Shown here one piece after another: positions 47,175 to 56,253 of a DNA stretch of 64,000 bases (position 1 is the stretch's first letter; each line of letters opens with the position of its first letter). The stretch is from Synechococcus sp. ATX 2A4. GTDB taxonomy: Bacteria; Cyanobacteriota; Cyanobacteriia; PCC-6307; Cyanobiaceae. The notes beneath the pieces were generated by a model. The model saw nothing but the letters and a program-made list of their open reading frames with translations, was not told where the DNA came from and did no database searches. Where the stretch lies: assembly GCF_024346375.1 (NCBI RefSeq), contig NZ_JAGQCV010000012.1, positions 35,101 through 99,100 on the forward strand, read 5' to 3'. A program made the position numbers and the translations under genes.

Positions 47175-47390
47175 ATGCCTGCTGACCCGGATCCCGCTAC
47201 CGCACCAGCCACAGATCCAGCCACCCCAGCTTCCACAAGCGCCACCACGGCCGATGCCCCTGCCTTCGGCTGGAGCGGTTATGCCGAGCGGGTGAATGGG
47301 CGCTTCGCGATGATCGGCTTTGCGTCCGTGCTGCTGATCGAAGCCCTCAGCGGTGACACGTTTCTGCACTGGGCCGGCCTGGTCCCCTGA
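47175..47390 (+). CDS. hli: High-light-inducible protein (Hli, one-helix CAB-like)
   Basis: This is a 71-residue thylakoid protein. After an Ala/Thr/Pro-rich N-terminal half, the single helix carries the chlorophyll-binding signature ERVNGRFAMIGFASVLLIEA, with the Glu, Asn and Arg of the LHC helix. It binds chlorophyll and carotenoid and protects photosystem assembly under high light. It is seven bases after the ABC exporter. Its last 44 bases overlap the 3' end of the secreted-protein gene on the opposite strand. Confidence 0.95.
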   Translation: MPADPDPATAPATDPATPASTSATTADAPAFGWSGYAERVNGRFAMIGFASVLLIEALSGDTFLHWAGLVP

Positions 47391-48471
47391 GCCCGCTGGC
47401 CGGCAGCAACCTGCTCACCTGCCTAATCCGCTGCCGCAGCTTGCGGGCGGATCCGAAGGCAGCGGCAACCCCCAGCAGCGGCAGCGGACCAGGGATGGGC
47501 ACCGGTCCTGGGTCATTCGACACCGTGCCGGTGATGCTGAAATCCAGCAGAGAGGCTGTGAGGTTTGAAGGGTTGTTGTCGGTGTTGCGGACATCCTCCA
47601 GGTAGGTCGTCCAACGGATGCCGCCGATTTGGGTGTTCGCTGTCAGCCCTGCCCTGGCGTAATTCAAAAGTAGATTGTTGTCCGTTCCGTTAGATCCTGG
47701 CCTTGTTGCGTTGCTGGTGCTGGTCGGGTTGGAGTTCGCCACGTTCAGAACTGTCCGAGTGAGTGCGGCCACGTAGTTGCCCACACCCGCCTGCCCGCTG
47801 AAGCCTTCACCAGCTGACAGGTATTGCGAACTGGCACCGGGAGTGAACGTGAGCCCGGGAGCGGCCACGGCGCTGAAAGGGGATCCAGCTGGATTGAGGA
47901 ACTGGATCACCGAGTACTCCCAGGCCAGCCCGGCAGTGTTGAGGCTGGAGAAGTTGAACGACGCGGCGGTGACCACCAGGTTGGAATTGAAGAGCAGTTG
48001 AAAGCTGTTCGCTGTGACCGAGCCGGGGTTGTTGATGGAGACGCCCGTGGTGAAGCCGTGACTCGCCTGCACCCTTGATGGGGCCACGGCAGGAAATGGG
48101 GAGGCGGCTGCCGTCGCACCGAGGGCTACCCGCCCGTAGCCAAGGCCCCCCACGCTGCTGTTGCCCGACAGGAGGAAATCGTTCAGGTCGCCATTGTTTG
48201 TCACCAGCTTGGCGCCGGTGAGGTCGTTGATCGTGTTGTAGGCAAACGACTGGTGGCCAGCGAGCACCTGGCCCGGGAGCAGGAGGTTGAGCACTTCGCA
48301 GCCTGCCGGTGAGGCAGGAGCGGTGCAGCCTGCAGCCCCCGGTGGACCGGTCAAAAACTGCAGATTCGTGAGCGGTGCCGCCTGGGCCTGCAGGCCTGCC
48401 GTTGCCAGCGCGGCGAACGCCAGCCGCCCGCCCCATCGCGTCAGCGACGCCAGAAGAGTGGGCCGTTGCAT
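47347..48471 (-). CDS. Secreted protein with PEP-CTERM-like sorting signal
   Basis: This is a 374-residue protein from ATG 48471. The signal peptide ends near QAQA (residue 32). The mature part is Ser/Asn/Gly/Thr-rich and beta-strand-like, with two Cys early (GCTAPASPAGC). Near the end VPIPGPLPLLGVAAAFGSAR and then KLRQRIR is a typical cyanobacterial PEP-CTERM signal, a Pro-Gly-Pro motif, a hydrophobic helix and a basic cluster, recognised by an exosortase. Unusually, another 24 or so residues follow after the basic cluster and run antisense into hli. No exosortase is in the window. Confidence 0.82.
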   Translation of the reverse strand: MQRPTLLASLTRWGGRLAFAALATAGLQAQAAPLTNLQFLTGPPGAAGCTAPASPAGCEVLNLLLPGQVLAGHQSFAYNTINDLTGAKLVTNNGDLNDFLLSGNSSVGGLGYGRVALGATAAASPFPAVAPSRVQASHGFTTGVSINNPGSVTANSFQLLFNSNLVVTAASFNFSSLNTAGLAWEYSVIQFLNPAGSPFSAVAAPGLTFTPGASSQYLSAGEGFSGQAGVGNYVAALTRTVLNVANSNPTSTSNATRPGSNGTDNNLLLNYARAGLTANTQIGGIRWTTYLEDVRNTDNNPSNLTASLLDFSITGTVSNDPGPVPIPGPLPLLGVAAAFGSARKLRQRIRQVSRLLPASGLRGPGRPSAETCHR

Positions 48472-48640
48472 GGAGGCCAAGCGTTCCGTTCCTGCCAAAG
48501 AGGCCGGAGGATGCGGAGCTGGGATCACAAGACCTTCAGTTGGCGTCTTTTGAAACTTTACTCATGATTTTCTCATCTTGTGTTGGCTTGTTCTGGGTAC
48601 GGCTTCTGAGCGGGCCGCCGGCCGTTGAGAGTCTCCTCAC

Positions 48641-49132
48641 TCACGGGAGCTCAATCAGGTCCACACCCCAGAGGCCGCCCCGGCTCACCTGAACGGCGAG
48701 GACGCGGCCATCGGCACTGAGAGCCACCTGCTGCGGTACTCCGGGCGGGTCGATCGGCAGCCGCTGCAGGCTCTGCGTCGAGCGGCGGTACAGGGCGAGT
48801 TCGGTGCGTCCATCGAGCTGGCGCACCAGTGCCAGCTGTTCCCCTGCGTCATCCACGCTGACGCTCACCGGCTGCGCATCCGGGCGGTTCAGGCCCGGCA
48901 GCGGCACCGGACGACGCGACTGCAGGTGGATCATCAGCACCTGCTCCCGTCCTTGGCGGCCGCTGATCAGGGCCAGCCAGCGGCCGCTCAGCGATGGCGC
49001 ATGGTTCACCCCGGCCTGTTGCAGCACCTGGCTGAGTGGTCCGAGGGGCCGCAGCGGCGGTGCGCAGCCCGCCAGCGCCGCAGCCGCCAGCAGACAAGCG
49101 GCGGCTGCCGCAGCTCGGCCGCGCCGGGTCAC
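48641..49132 (-). CDS. Propeller-like (TolB/WD40-type) lipoprotein, second of pair
   Basis: This is a 163-residue protein. The leader ends in the lipobox LAGC (residues 20-23), so it is anchored in a membrane outside the cytoplasm. The mature domain repeats a strand pattern of the sort PSLSGRWLALISGRQGREQVLM, VSVSVDDAGEQLALVRQLDG and VALSADGRVLAVQVSRGG, like TolB/DPP-IV blades, but only about three blades fit. It overlaps its upstream paralogue by four bases. The function is unknown. Confidence 0.78.
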   Translation of the reverse strand: MTRRGRAAAAAACLLAAAALAGCAPPLRPLGPLSQVLQQAGVNHAPSLSGRWLALISGRQGREQVLMIHLQSRRPVPLPGLNRPDAQPVSVSVDDAGEQLALVRQLDGRTELALYRRSTQSLQRLPIDPPGVPQQVALSADGRVLAVQVSRGGLWGVDLIELP

Positions 49133-49722
49133 GGGCCTGCTGCTCCGCCGGCACCTTCCGGCGCGCTGCCGCCGAGCCGCTGGCCCGGCGCCCGATCCGG
49201 TTCGAGCAGGCCGCTGAGGTCGAACAGGTCCACTCGCCGCTGCCCGGCCTGCACCAGCTGCAGCGCCAGCCGTTGGCCATCGCTGGAGAGGCTCAGCCGC
49301 TGCGGCTCCAGGTCGCCAGGGAGGGGCAGCGGATGCAGACGGCCCGTGGCCCGGTCTTCCACCACCGCCAACCGGCGTGTTCCCCGCTGCACGAGCAGGG
49401 CCAGATAGCGGCCGTTCCAGCTCAACGACGGGGAGCTGTGGGGCTGGTGCCGCTGCAGCTGGCGCAGGGGAATCACCCGTCCGCTGAGCCGCTCCTGCAG
49501 CAGCACAGTGGTGCGTCCGTCCCGTTCCACCAGGCTGGCCAGCAGCCGGCCATCACCACTCAACGCCGGTTCCTGGCGCGCCTCGGGCCCAAGCCCGGTG
49601 GAGGGCGCCGGCCGCCGTCTCAGCCCGGGGCCGCAGCCAGACAGCCAGACCGCCAATGGTGGGGCGAACACCAAGATCGCCCAGCGCAGGGGGCGGGTCT
49701 GGCCACGGCCCTGGGAGTTCAC
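49129..49722 (-). CDS. Propeller-like (TolB/WD40-type) lipoprotein, first of pair
   Basis: This is a 197-residue protein with a lipobox LSGC near residues 27-30 and three blade-like repeats (PALSGDGRLLASLVERDGRT, PSLSWNGRYLALLVQRGTRR and LSLSSDGQRLALQLVQAGQR). It is a tandem paralogue of the downstream gene, overlapping by ATGA. Two short half-propellers might combine into one full propeller. The gene starts 14 bases after the end of the Ycf66 gene on the same strand, so they are probably an operon. Confidence 0.78.
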   Translation of the reverse strand: MNSQGRGQTRPLRWAILVFAPPLAVWLSGCGPGLRRRPAPSTGLGPEARQEPALSGDGRLLASLVERDGRTTVLLQERLSGRVIPLRQLQRHQPHSSPSLSWNGRYLALLVQRGTRRLAVVEDRATGRLHPLPLPGDLEPQRLSLSSDGQRLALQLVQAGQRRVDLFDLSGLLEPDRAPGQRLGGSAPEGAGGAAGP

Positions 49723-49736
49723 CGGTGGCTGCGGGT

Positions 49737-50753
49737 TCAGTCGTCGAAACGGGAGCTGTTATCGCGGCTGGAGCCGGTGCGGGCGCTGCTGGTGGAGCTG
49801 CGAGCACTGGTGCTGCTGGAGGCGCTGCGGGCACTGGTGTTGCTCGTGGAGCGCAGCGGGGTGTAATCCGCATCGCTGGCCGGATCAGGGGCGGCGCCGG
49901 CGGTTTTGACCCCTGCACCACCGGTGCGCAACGGGGAGCCCAGCGGTGGCATGCCAGCGGCGGGGCGCTGTGAAAACTCAGGGCCGCCTGGGAGGGGACC
50001 GGAACCGGAAACGGGAGCGCTGCCGGCGCGGCGGCTGGAGCGGGGTCCCGTTTCGCTGCTGGCGGTGGGGCGAGTTCCCCGACGGGGCTCAGCGGTGACA
50101 TCCGGATCGCGGCGGCGGGAGCCGAAGGCTGGACCGGAGCTGGGGGCCGCCACGGTGCGCGGCGAGGGGCCGGCCCGGAAGCCGGGATCCACAGCAGCAG
50201 GGCGGTCGTCGGCGCGGGGGGAACGGGGGGATGGGTCCCAGTCGTCAGCGTCGGCGGGGCGGCGGCTGGCGGCACGCTCTGGGATGGCAGGGCGGGCCGT
50301 GCGGCGAGGCCGGTAGAAGTCGTCGTCTTCGGGCTCCGTTTCCCGCGAACGGATGCGGCGGCGCAGCGGCTGGGGTTCTTCCAGGCGCTCGACATCCGGG
50401 TTCCAGTCGCCGCCACCCATACGGCCACGGGCTGGCGGGGGCAGGGGTTCGTCGTCGTCGAAGAAGGAGGAGCGCCGCGCCTGTTCGGTGGTGACGCCTC
50501 TCAGGCGCACGCTCTCGTAGGCGAAGAAGACGGTGGTGCCGGCCAACAGGAACTGGCCGAACTGCAGGATTGGATCGAGGCGCCAGCCCTGGAAGAAGAG
50601 GATGCCGCCGCAGAGCAGACCGATCGCCGCAAAGAAAACGTCATAGTCCCGGGCGAGGGCGGGCTTGAAGCTCCTCATGAAATAAAGGAAAGCTCCACCG
50701 ACGGCCAACACGATGCCGACGATGCTCGCCCAGTTCAGGCTGGCATTAACCAC
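49737..50753 (-). CDS. Ycf66-family protein
   Basis: This is a 338-residue protein. The first 90 residues are the Ycf66 membrane domain (MVNASLNWASIVGIVLAVGG, YFMRSFKPALARDYDVFFAA, then two more hydrophobic segments). The rest is a long Arg/Pro/Ser/Asp-rich, probably disordered, tail ending in Ser/Thr repeats (TSARSSTSSARTGSSR). Ycf66 is conserved in cyanobacteria and some plastids; its exact function is unknown. It lies between psbX and the propeller lipoproteins, all on the minus strand, a neighbourhood common in picocyanobacteria. Confidence 0.9.
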   Translation of the reverse strand: MVNASLNWASIVGIVLAVGGAFLYFMRSFKPALARDYDVFFAAIGLLCGGILFFQGWRLDPILQFGQFLLAGTTVFFAYESVRLRGVTTEQARRSSFFDDDEPLPPPARGRMGGGDWNPDVERLEEPQPLRRRIRSRETEPEDDDFYRPRRTARPAIPERAASRRPADADDWDPSPRSPRADDRPAAVDPGFRAGPSPRTVAAPSSGPAFGSRRRDPDVTAEPRRGTRPTASSETGPRSSRRAGSAPVSGSGPLPGGPEFSQRPAAGMPPLGSPLRTGGAGVKTAGAAPDPASDADYTPLRSTSNTSARSASSSTSARSSTSSARTGSSRDNSSRFDD

Positions 50754-50858
50754 GTCTGGAAGACCTCAGGCAGAACGGACGGGCACATCCTCCCGTTGGA
50801 GAACCCGTTGCATCAGTTTAGGGACATCGCCAGAGGACGGCCGCTTCGGCCAGGCGGA

Positions 50859-50981
50859 TCAAAGCTTGCGGTCGACCTGATCGGTCTGGCTGATCAGCAC
50901 CAGGGCGATGCTGATGGGGACCACCACGATCACCGCTCCCCACACGAGGCTGCTGAGGAAGTTCGCGAGGGAAGGGGTCAT
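50859..50981 (-). CDS. psbX: Photosystem II reaction centre protein X
   Basis: This is a 40-residue single-helix subunit of photosystem II near cytochrome b559 and the quinone-exchange area. [20 protein letters not shown] begins with the well-known PsbX pattern and the helix ends [11 protein letters not shown]. It is upstream of ycf66 on the same strand, and divergent from the YggT gene. Confidence 0.95.
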   Translation of the reverse strand: MTPSLANFLSSLVWGAVIVVVPISIALVLISQTDQVDRKL

Positions 50982-51059
50982 GGTGGTGCTGATGAAGGCT
51001 CGGATCCTAGTCAAGGGGCTTCGGTTCCTACGATCGGTGACCTTGCTGCTTAGAGCTTT

Positions 51060-51389
51060 GTGACGGCTGCCCCGTTGCTGCGTTTGCTGCCGGCACTGAA
51101 TCTGCTGCTGGCTCTGGTGCTGGGCGCCTGGACCCTGCTGTTCCTGTTTCGCATCGTGCTCACCTGGTATCCCCAGATCGATCTGCAGCGGGGTGCCATG
51201 CGTTTGATCGGCTGGCCCACGGAGTCGTTGCTGGCCACCACCCGCCGCGTGGTGCCGCCAATCGGCGGCGTCGACGTCACGCCGGTGATCTGGGTGGGCT
51301 TGATCAGCCTGGTGCGGGAATTGCTGCTGGGTCAGCAGGGCCTGCTCACGCTCGTGGCGCGCCATGGCACCGGCCTCGGCGTCGGCTGA
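51060..51389 (+). CDS. YggT-family membrane protein
   Basis: This is a 109-residue protein starting at GTG 51060. Two helices frame the conserved segment [46 protein letters not shown] in the usual YggT order (arginine after the first helix, a conserved Pro-Pro-Ile-Gly turn, then the second helix); I cite only short parts of it, such as [12 protein letters not shown]. YggT/YlmG proteins affect nucleoid and thylakoid/cell-division organisation in cyanobacteria and plastids. It is divergent from psbX and convergent with accC. Confidence 0.92.
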   Translation: MTAAPLLRLLPALNLLLALVLGAWTLLFLFRIVLTWYPQIDLQRGAMRLIGWPTESLLATTRRVVPPIGGVDVTPVIWVGLISLVRELLLGQQGLLTLVARHGTGLGVG

Positions 51390-51422
51390 ACAGGCCCGCC
51401 CAGGCGGAAGCGGCCGGCTTCA

Positions 51423-51449
51423 GAGCGGCAATCGCCTTCCGCTCTGGTT

Positions 51450-51450
<1 letters not shown>
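51423..51450. terminator. Hairpin between convergent yggT and accC
   Basis: A 7-bp perfect stem (AGAGCGG/CCGCTCT) with a 10-base loop lies in the 60-base gap between the two convergent stop codons. It lacks a clear T-run on either strand, so it is at best a weak two-way terminator. Confidence 0.4.
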
Positions 51451-52799
<1,349 letters not shown>

Positions 52800-52922
52800 C
52801 CCATACGCATCCAGGCGCAGCGGACTGTATCAGCGCTCACCCTGGGCCCCTGCGGCCCGGCGCTGTACCGCCTGCCGGGCCGGGTGGAGCGGGCGCAGCG
52901 AAAGGGTGGGCCGGGCAATCGG

Positions 52923-52928
52923 TATATT
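52923..52928 (+). promoter_or_regulatory. Possible -10 element for tRNA-Leu
   Basis: TATATT lies 35 bases before the tRNA 5' end in a GC-rich spacer. No good -35 box is found at the proper distance. Confidence 0.3.
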
Positions 52929-52962
52929 GGCGAGCCGAAGGGGGTTCGCCCCTGACGGCCAC

Positions 52963-53044
52963 GCGGATGTGGTGGAATTGGTAGACACGCACGTTTGAGG
53001 GGCGTGTGGCTTCGGCCTTGCGAGTTCAAGTCTCGCCATCCGCA
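52963..53044 (+). tRNA. tRNA-Leu (anticodon GAG)
   Basis: This is 82 bases. The acceptor stem (GCGGATG with CATCCGC), a D-arm with GGTGGAATTGGTAGAC, an anticodon stem CACGT/GCGTG around loop TTGAGGG, a long variable arm (class II) and the T-arm GTTCAAGTC are all visible. The anticodon GAG reads CUC and CUU. The 3' CCA is not encoded. Confidence 0.96.
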
Positions 53045-53059
53045 TTTCTCTTCACCAAC

Positions 53060-54331
53060 TTGACCGGCCCGCCGTCCGCCACAGCGATCGTGCTGGTCTG
53101 CAACGGCCCCGGTGAACTCACCACCTGGGTTCGTCCGTTGGCCGAACGCCTGCATGCGTCGCTGGCCTTGCGGCCGCGCCAGCCGCAGGCGGCCACGGAG
53201 TTGCGCCTGGTGCTGGTGCCCTGCCCCAACGCCACCGGCCATGAGCGTCAGGCCGCTGAGCGGCTGGGTCTGTTCAGCTCGATCGTGCCGGCCGAGCGTT
53301 TCTGGAAGTTGCTGCTGCGTCCTCGCCGCTACGGTCCCTGGCCGGCCCGGGGTGTGGTGGTGTTCCTGGGCGGCGATCAGTTCTGGACGGTGCTGCTCAA
53401 GGCCCGCCTCGGCTACCGCCACCTCACCTACGCGGAGTGGGTGGCCCGCTGGCCCCGCTGGAACGACCGCATCGCCGCCATGGGCCCGGAGGCTGCCCGT
53501 CGTCTGCCCTCTCGCTGGAGCTCCCGTTGCACCGTGGTGGGCGATCTGATGGCCGATCTCTCCGAGACGGCCCGGGCTGAGGCGCCCTTACCGGCCGGTC
53601 AGTGGGTGGCCCTGCTGCCCGGCTCGAAGCGCGCCAAGTTGCTGGTGGGGATGCCATTCCTGCTTGACACCGCTGACCGGCTCGCGGCGCTGCGGCCCGG
53701 CTGCCGCTTTCTGCTGCCCGTGGCACCCACCACCACGGTGACCGAACTGCTCGCGTTGGCCGGGCCCGCCAATCCGTTGCACCGGCACTACGGCAGCAGC
53801 GAGCCCCGGCTGCTGGAGCCCTCAGCGGAGGCGCCATCCCGCTGGCTGGAAACCGCTTCCGGCACGCGCATCCTGCTGGTGGAGCAGCATCCCGCCCACG
53901 GGGCGTTGAGCCAGTGCGCGCTGGCGCTCACCACCGTGGGCGCCAACACCGCCGAGTTGGGCGCGCTCGCGGTGCCGATGATCGTGCTGGTGCCCACCCA
54001 GCACCTCCAGGTGATGCAGGCCTGGGACGGCTGGCTGGGGCTGGTGGCGCGCCTGCCGCTGCTGCGCTGGTTGCTGGGGGTGGCGCTCACCGCCTGGCGG
54101 ATGCGCCAGCGCGGCTTCCTGGCCTGGCCCAACATCTCCGCCGGGCGGGCTGTGGTGCCCGAGCGGGTGGGGCCGATCCTGCCCCAGGAGATCGCCGCTG
54201 AAGCCGCCGACTGGCTGTCCCATCCGGAGCGGTTGGCGGGGCAACGGGAGGATCTGCGCGCGTTGCGGGGCCAGCCTGGGGCCGTGGCCGCCCTCGCCGC
54301 GATGGTGACCGAACTGCTCCCCACTGCGTAG
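53060..54331 (+). CDS. Lipid-A-disaccharide synthase-related glycosyltransferase
   Basis: This is a protein of about 423 residues from TTG 53060; a GTG at 53090 is another choice. The open frame upstream runs through the tRNA and is not coding. AIVLVCNGPGELTTWVRPLA resembles the N-terminal Rossmann region of LpxB-type transferases, GQWVALLPGSKRAKL the nucleotide-diphosphate loop (LPGSR in LpxB), and LALTTVGANTAELGALAVPM the C-terminal donor-binding region. Thus it is a GT-B enzyme, perhaps in glycolipid or envelope synthesis. It begins only 15 bases after the tRNA, so it may be made from the same transcript. Confidence 0.78.
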   Translation: MTGPPSATAIVLVCNGPGELTTWVRPLAERLHASLALRPRQPQAATELRLVLVPCPNATGHERQAAERLGLFSSIVPAERFWKLLLRPRRYGPWPARGVVVFLGGDQFWTVLLKARLGYRHLTYAEWVARWPRWNDRIAAMGPEAARRLPSRWSSRCTVVGDLMADLSETARAEAPLPAGQWVALLPGSKRAKLLVGMPFLLDTADRLAALRPGCRFLLPVAPTTTVTELLALAGPANPLHRHYGSSEPRLLEPSAEAPSRWLETASGTRILLVEQHPAHGALSQCALALTTVGANTAELGALAVPMIVLVPTQHLQVMQAWDGWLGLVARLPLLRWLLGVALTAWRMRQRGFLAWPNISAGRAVVPERVGPILPQEIAAEAADWLSHPERLAGQREDLRALRGQPGAVAALAAMVTELLPTA

Positions 54332-54370
54332 GTTGAGGGTTGCCACTTTCGCCGCTCGTCGCCTACGGCC

Positions 54371-54799
54371 ATGGCCCCTTCCGATTCAGCTGCCCCTTCC
54401 TCCTCTTCTCCCTCCCCTGCGGAAGCGGACCAGATCTGGCAGCAGAAGCTCAGCCCGGAGCAATATCAGGTGGCACGTCTCGGTGGCACGGAGCGGGCCT
54501 TCACCGGCGCCTACTGGAACAACAAGCAGGCCGGTCATTACAACTGCGTGTGCTGCGGCACCCGGCTGTTCAGCTCCGACGCCAAGTTCGACTCCGGCTC
54601 CGGTTGGCCCAGCTTCTGGAGCAGCCTTGACCCCAAGGCGATCACCACGGTCGAAGACCGCAGCCACGGCATGGTGCGCACGGAAATCCGCTGCGCCACC
54701 TGCGAAGCGCACCTCGGTCACCTGTTCACCGACGGTCCGGCGCCCACGGGCCTGCGGTATTGCGTGAACTCAGCCTCGCTCAACTTCGAATCGAAGTAA
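54371..54799 (+). CDS. msrB: Peptide-methionine (R)-S-oxide reductase
   Basis: This is a 142-residue repair enzyme that reduces methionine-R-sulfoxide. Two CxxC pairs (CVCCG and CATCEA) bind zinc, and the catalytic Cys is in [11 protein letters not shown] near the C-terminus, with the adjacent [11 protein letters not shown] and HLGHLF blocks typical of MsrB. It has an N-terminal extension of about 18 low-complexity residues. It starts 40 bases after the glycosyltransferase. Confidence 0.97.
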   Translation: MAPSDSAAPSSSSPSPAEADQIWQQKLSPEQYQVARLGGTERAFTGAYWNNKQAGHYNCVCCGTRLFSSDAKFDSGSGWPSFWSSLDPKAITTVEDRSHGMVRTEIRCATCEAHLGHLFTDGPAPTGLRYCVNSASLNFESK

Positions 54800-54959
54800 G
54801 AGGCAACGCGAAGGGACGGAAAGTGGCGATCCATTCAGTGCGCAGGGGTGGCGCACGGCTGGAGTCGCCCATGGCCGTGATTCATCCCATTCGCACTGAG
54901 CACGATCCGCGATCACAACAGGCTGCGATCAAACGGGCAGAAATCAACCCTGGCTCAAC

Positions 54960-56204
54960 TCACCAGGGATCTTCGTAATCGGTGCGGCGGCGCGGTGCAG
55001 GCTCATCGGCCATCTCCCCGTCTGTATAGGGCTCCACATCCACATCGACAGGATCCTGACCCATCAGCGGGCGGCGACGGCTGTCCGGCCGTGCCTGCAG
55101 GGGGGGGCGCTCGCGTAAGGGCAACTCGCGCTGGGTCAGTTCGCGCAAGGGCGGTTCGGGCTGGGGGGCGAGGGGCTCAAAGGCTTCGCGGCCGGGTCCG
55201 TCGTTGCCGTAGCCACGATCCGACGGCCGACCGAGGCCAGGCCCATCGTCGATGCCATCGCCACGGACTTCACCCCGGCTGAAACCACGGTCCTCATCGC
55301 TGGTGAAGTTCCGCTCGCCGTCACGGCCATAGCGGCGCGGCTCACGGCCGTAGGTCTCCTCGTCCTCGTCGTCGAGGTAGCGGCGCTGGCGCAGTGGCTC
55401 CTGCCGCCGCCGCTCCAGCTCCACATACTCCAGCTCCTGATCGACGCTGGGCTCCACCGCCCGACTGGTGGCGGGCTGGATGCGGCGCTGCTCCTGGACG
55501 CTGGGCTGCCCGGAGGCCAGTTGGTTCTCCACCGGCACCATTGTCTGGCGGAAGCGATCCCGCTCCTCCTGCTCCCAGCTGGGGCCGCCGATGCCCAGCT
55601 TTTCGAGCAGGCCCGTACCGAGTTGCTTGAGTTTTTCTTCCGCCCCTTCGTAAACAATGATGCGGTCGGGGCCGCTGCTGACGACCTCCTCCACCGCCAG
55701 TTCCCAGGTGCTCAGCACCCCTTCGCCCAACAAGGGCACACCGAGCGCCCCCAGCACCAAGGTGGTGAGCTCGCCGGTTTCGATGTCGAAGCTGAAGCCG
55801 AGCACCCGGCCGAGCTGTTCGCCCGACTCGCTGATCACCTGGCAGTTGATCACCTTGCTGTAGCGCTCGGGATTGAACCCCTGGGCCAGTGAATCGGCGG
55901 AATCCACCAGGATCACATCGCCCACCTGGCGGATGCGGTCGAGGGGCATCCAGCGGGGCAGGCCCGGCAGGAAGCGGGTGAGGGGGTTGTCGCGCAGGCC
56001 GAGGGCCACCACCTCACGCCGGTCGATGTCCACCACCACCTCGCCCACCACGCCGAGCCGGCGGCCCGTGTCACGGGTGATCACCTGGGTGCCCATCAGC
56101 TCGGAGCGCAGCCAGAGACGGTCGCTGGGTGCGGCGGCGGCGGGATCGGCGGAAGGAGGAATGGAAGAGGTCAACGGCCAGATCCCGCGGGGTGTCGGCG
56201 ACAT
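54960..56204 (-). CDS. PRC-barrel domain protein with charged tail
   Basis: This is a 414-residue protein from ATG 56204. Two PRC-barrel units are seen: LRSELMGTQVITRDTGRRLG followed by EVVVDIDRREVVALGLRDNP, and SKVINCQVISESGEQLGRVL followed by FSFDIETGELTTLVLG. The second half (about residues 240-414) is very rich in Arg, Glu, Asp, Tyr and Pro, probably disordered. PRC-barrel proteins in this phylum are found at the photosynthetic apparatus, in RNA processing (RimM) or on the thylakoid surface; the role here is unknown. It is downstream of smc on the same strand (about 50 bases). Confidence 0.88.
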   Translation of the reverse strand: MSPTPRGIWPLTSSIPPSADPAAAAPSDRLWLRSELMGTQVITRDTGRRLGVVGEVVVDIDRREVVALGLRDNPLTRFLPGLPRWMPLDRIRQVGDVILVDSADSLAQGFNPERYSKVINCQVISESGEQLGRVLGFSFDIETGELTTLVLGALGVPLLGEGVLSTWELAVEEVVSSGPDRIIVYEGAEEKLKQLGTGLLEKLGIGGPSWEQEERDRFRQTMVPVENQLASGQPSVQEQRRIQPATSRAVEPSVDQELEYVELERRRQEPLRQRRYLDDEDEETYGREPRRYGRDGERNFTSDEDRGFSRGEVRGDGIDDGPGLGRPSDRGYGNDGPGREAFEPLAPQPEPPLRELTQRELPLRERPPLQARPDSRRRPLMGQDPVDVDVEPYTDGEMADEPAPRRRTDYEDPW

Positions 56205-56253
56205 TGGGGCTGGGGGTCATTGTGACCCACGGCCCCGGTGGTGGGGGTTCGGT

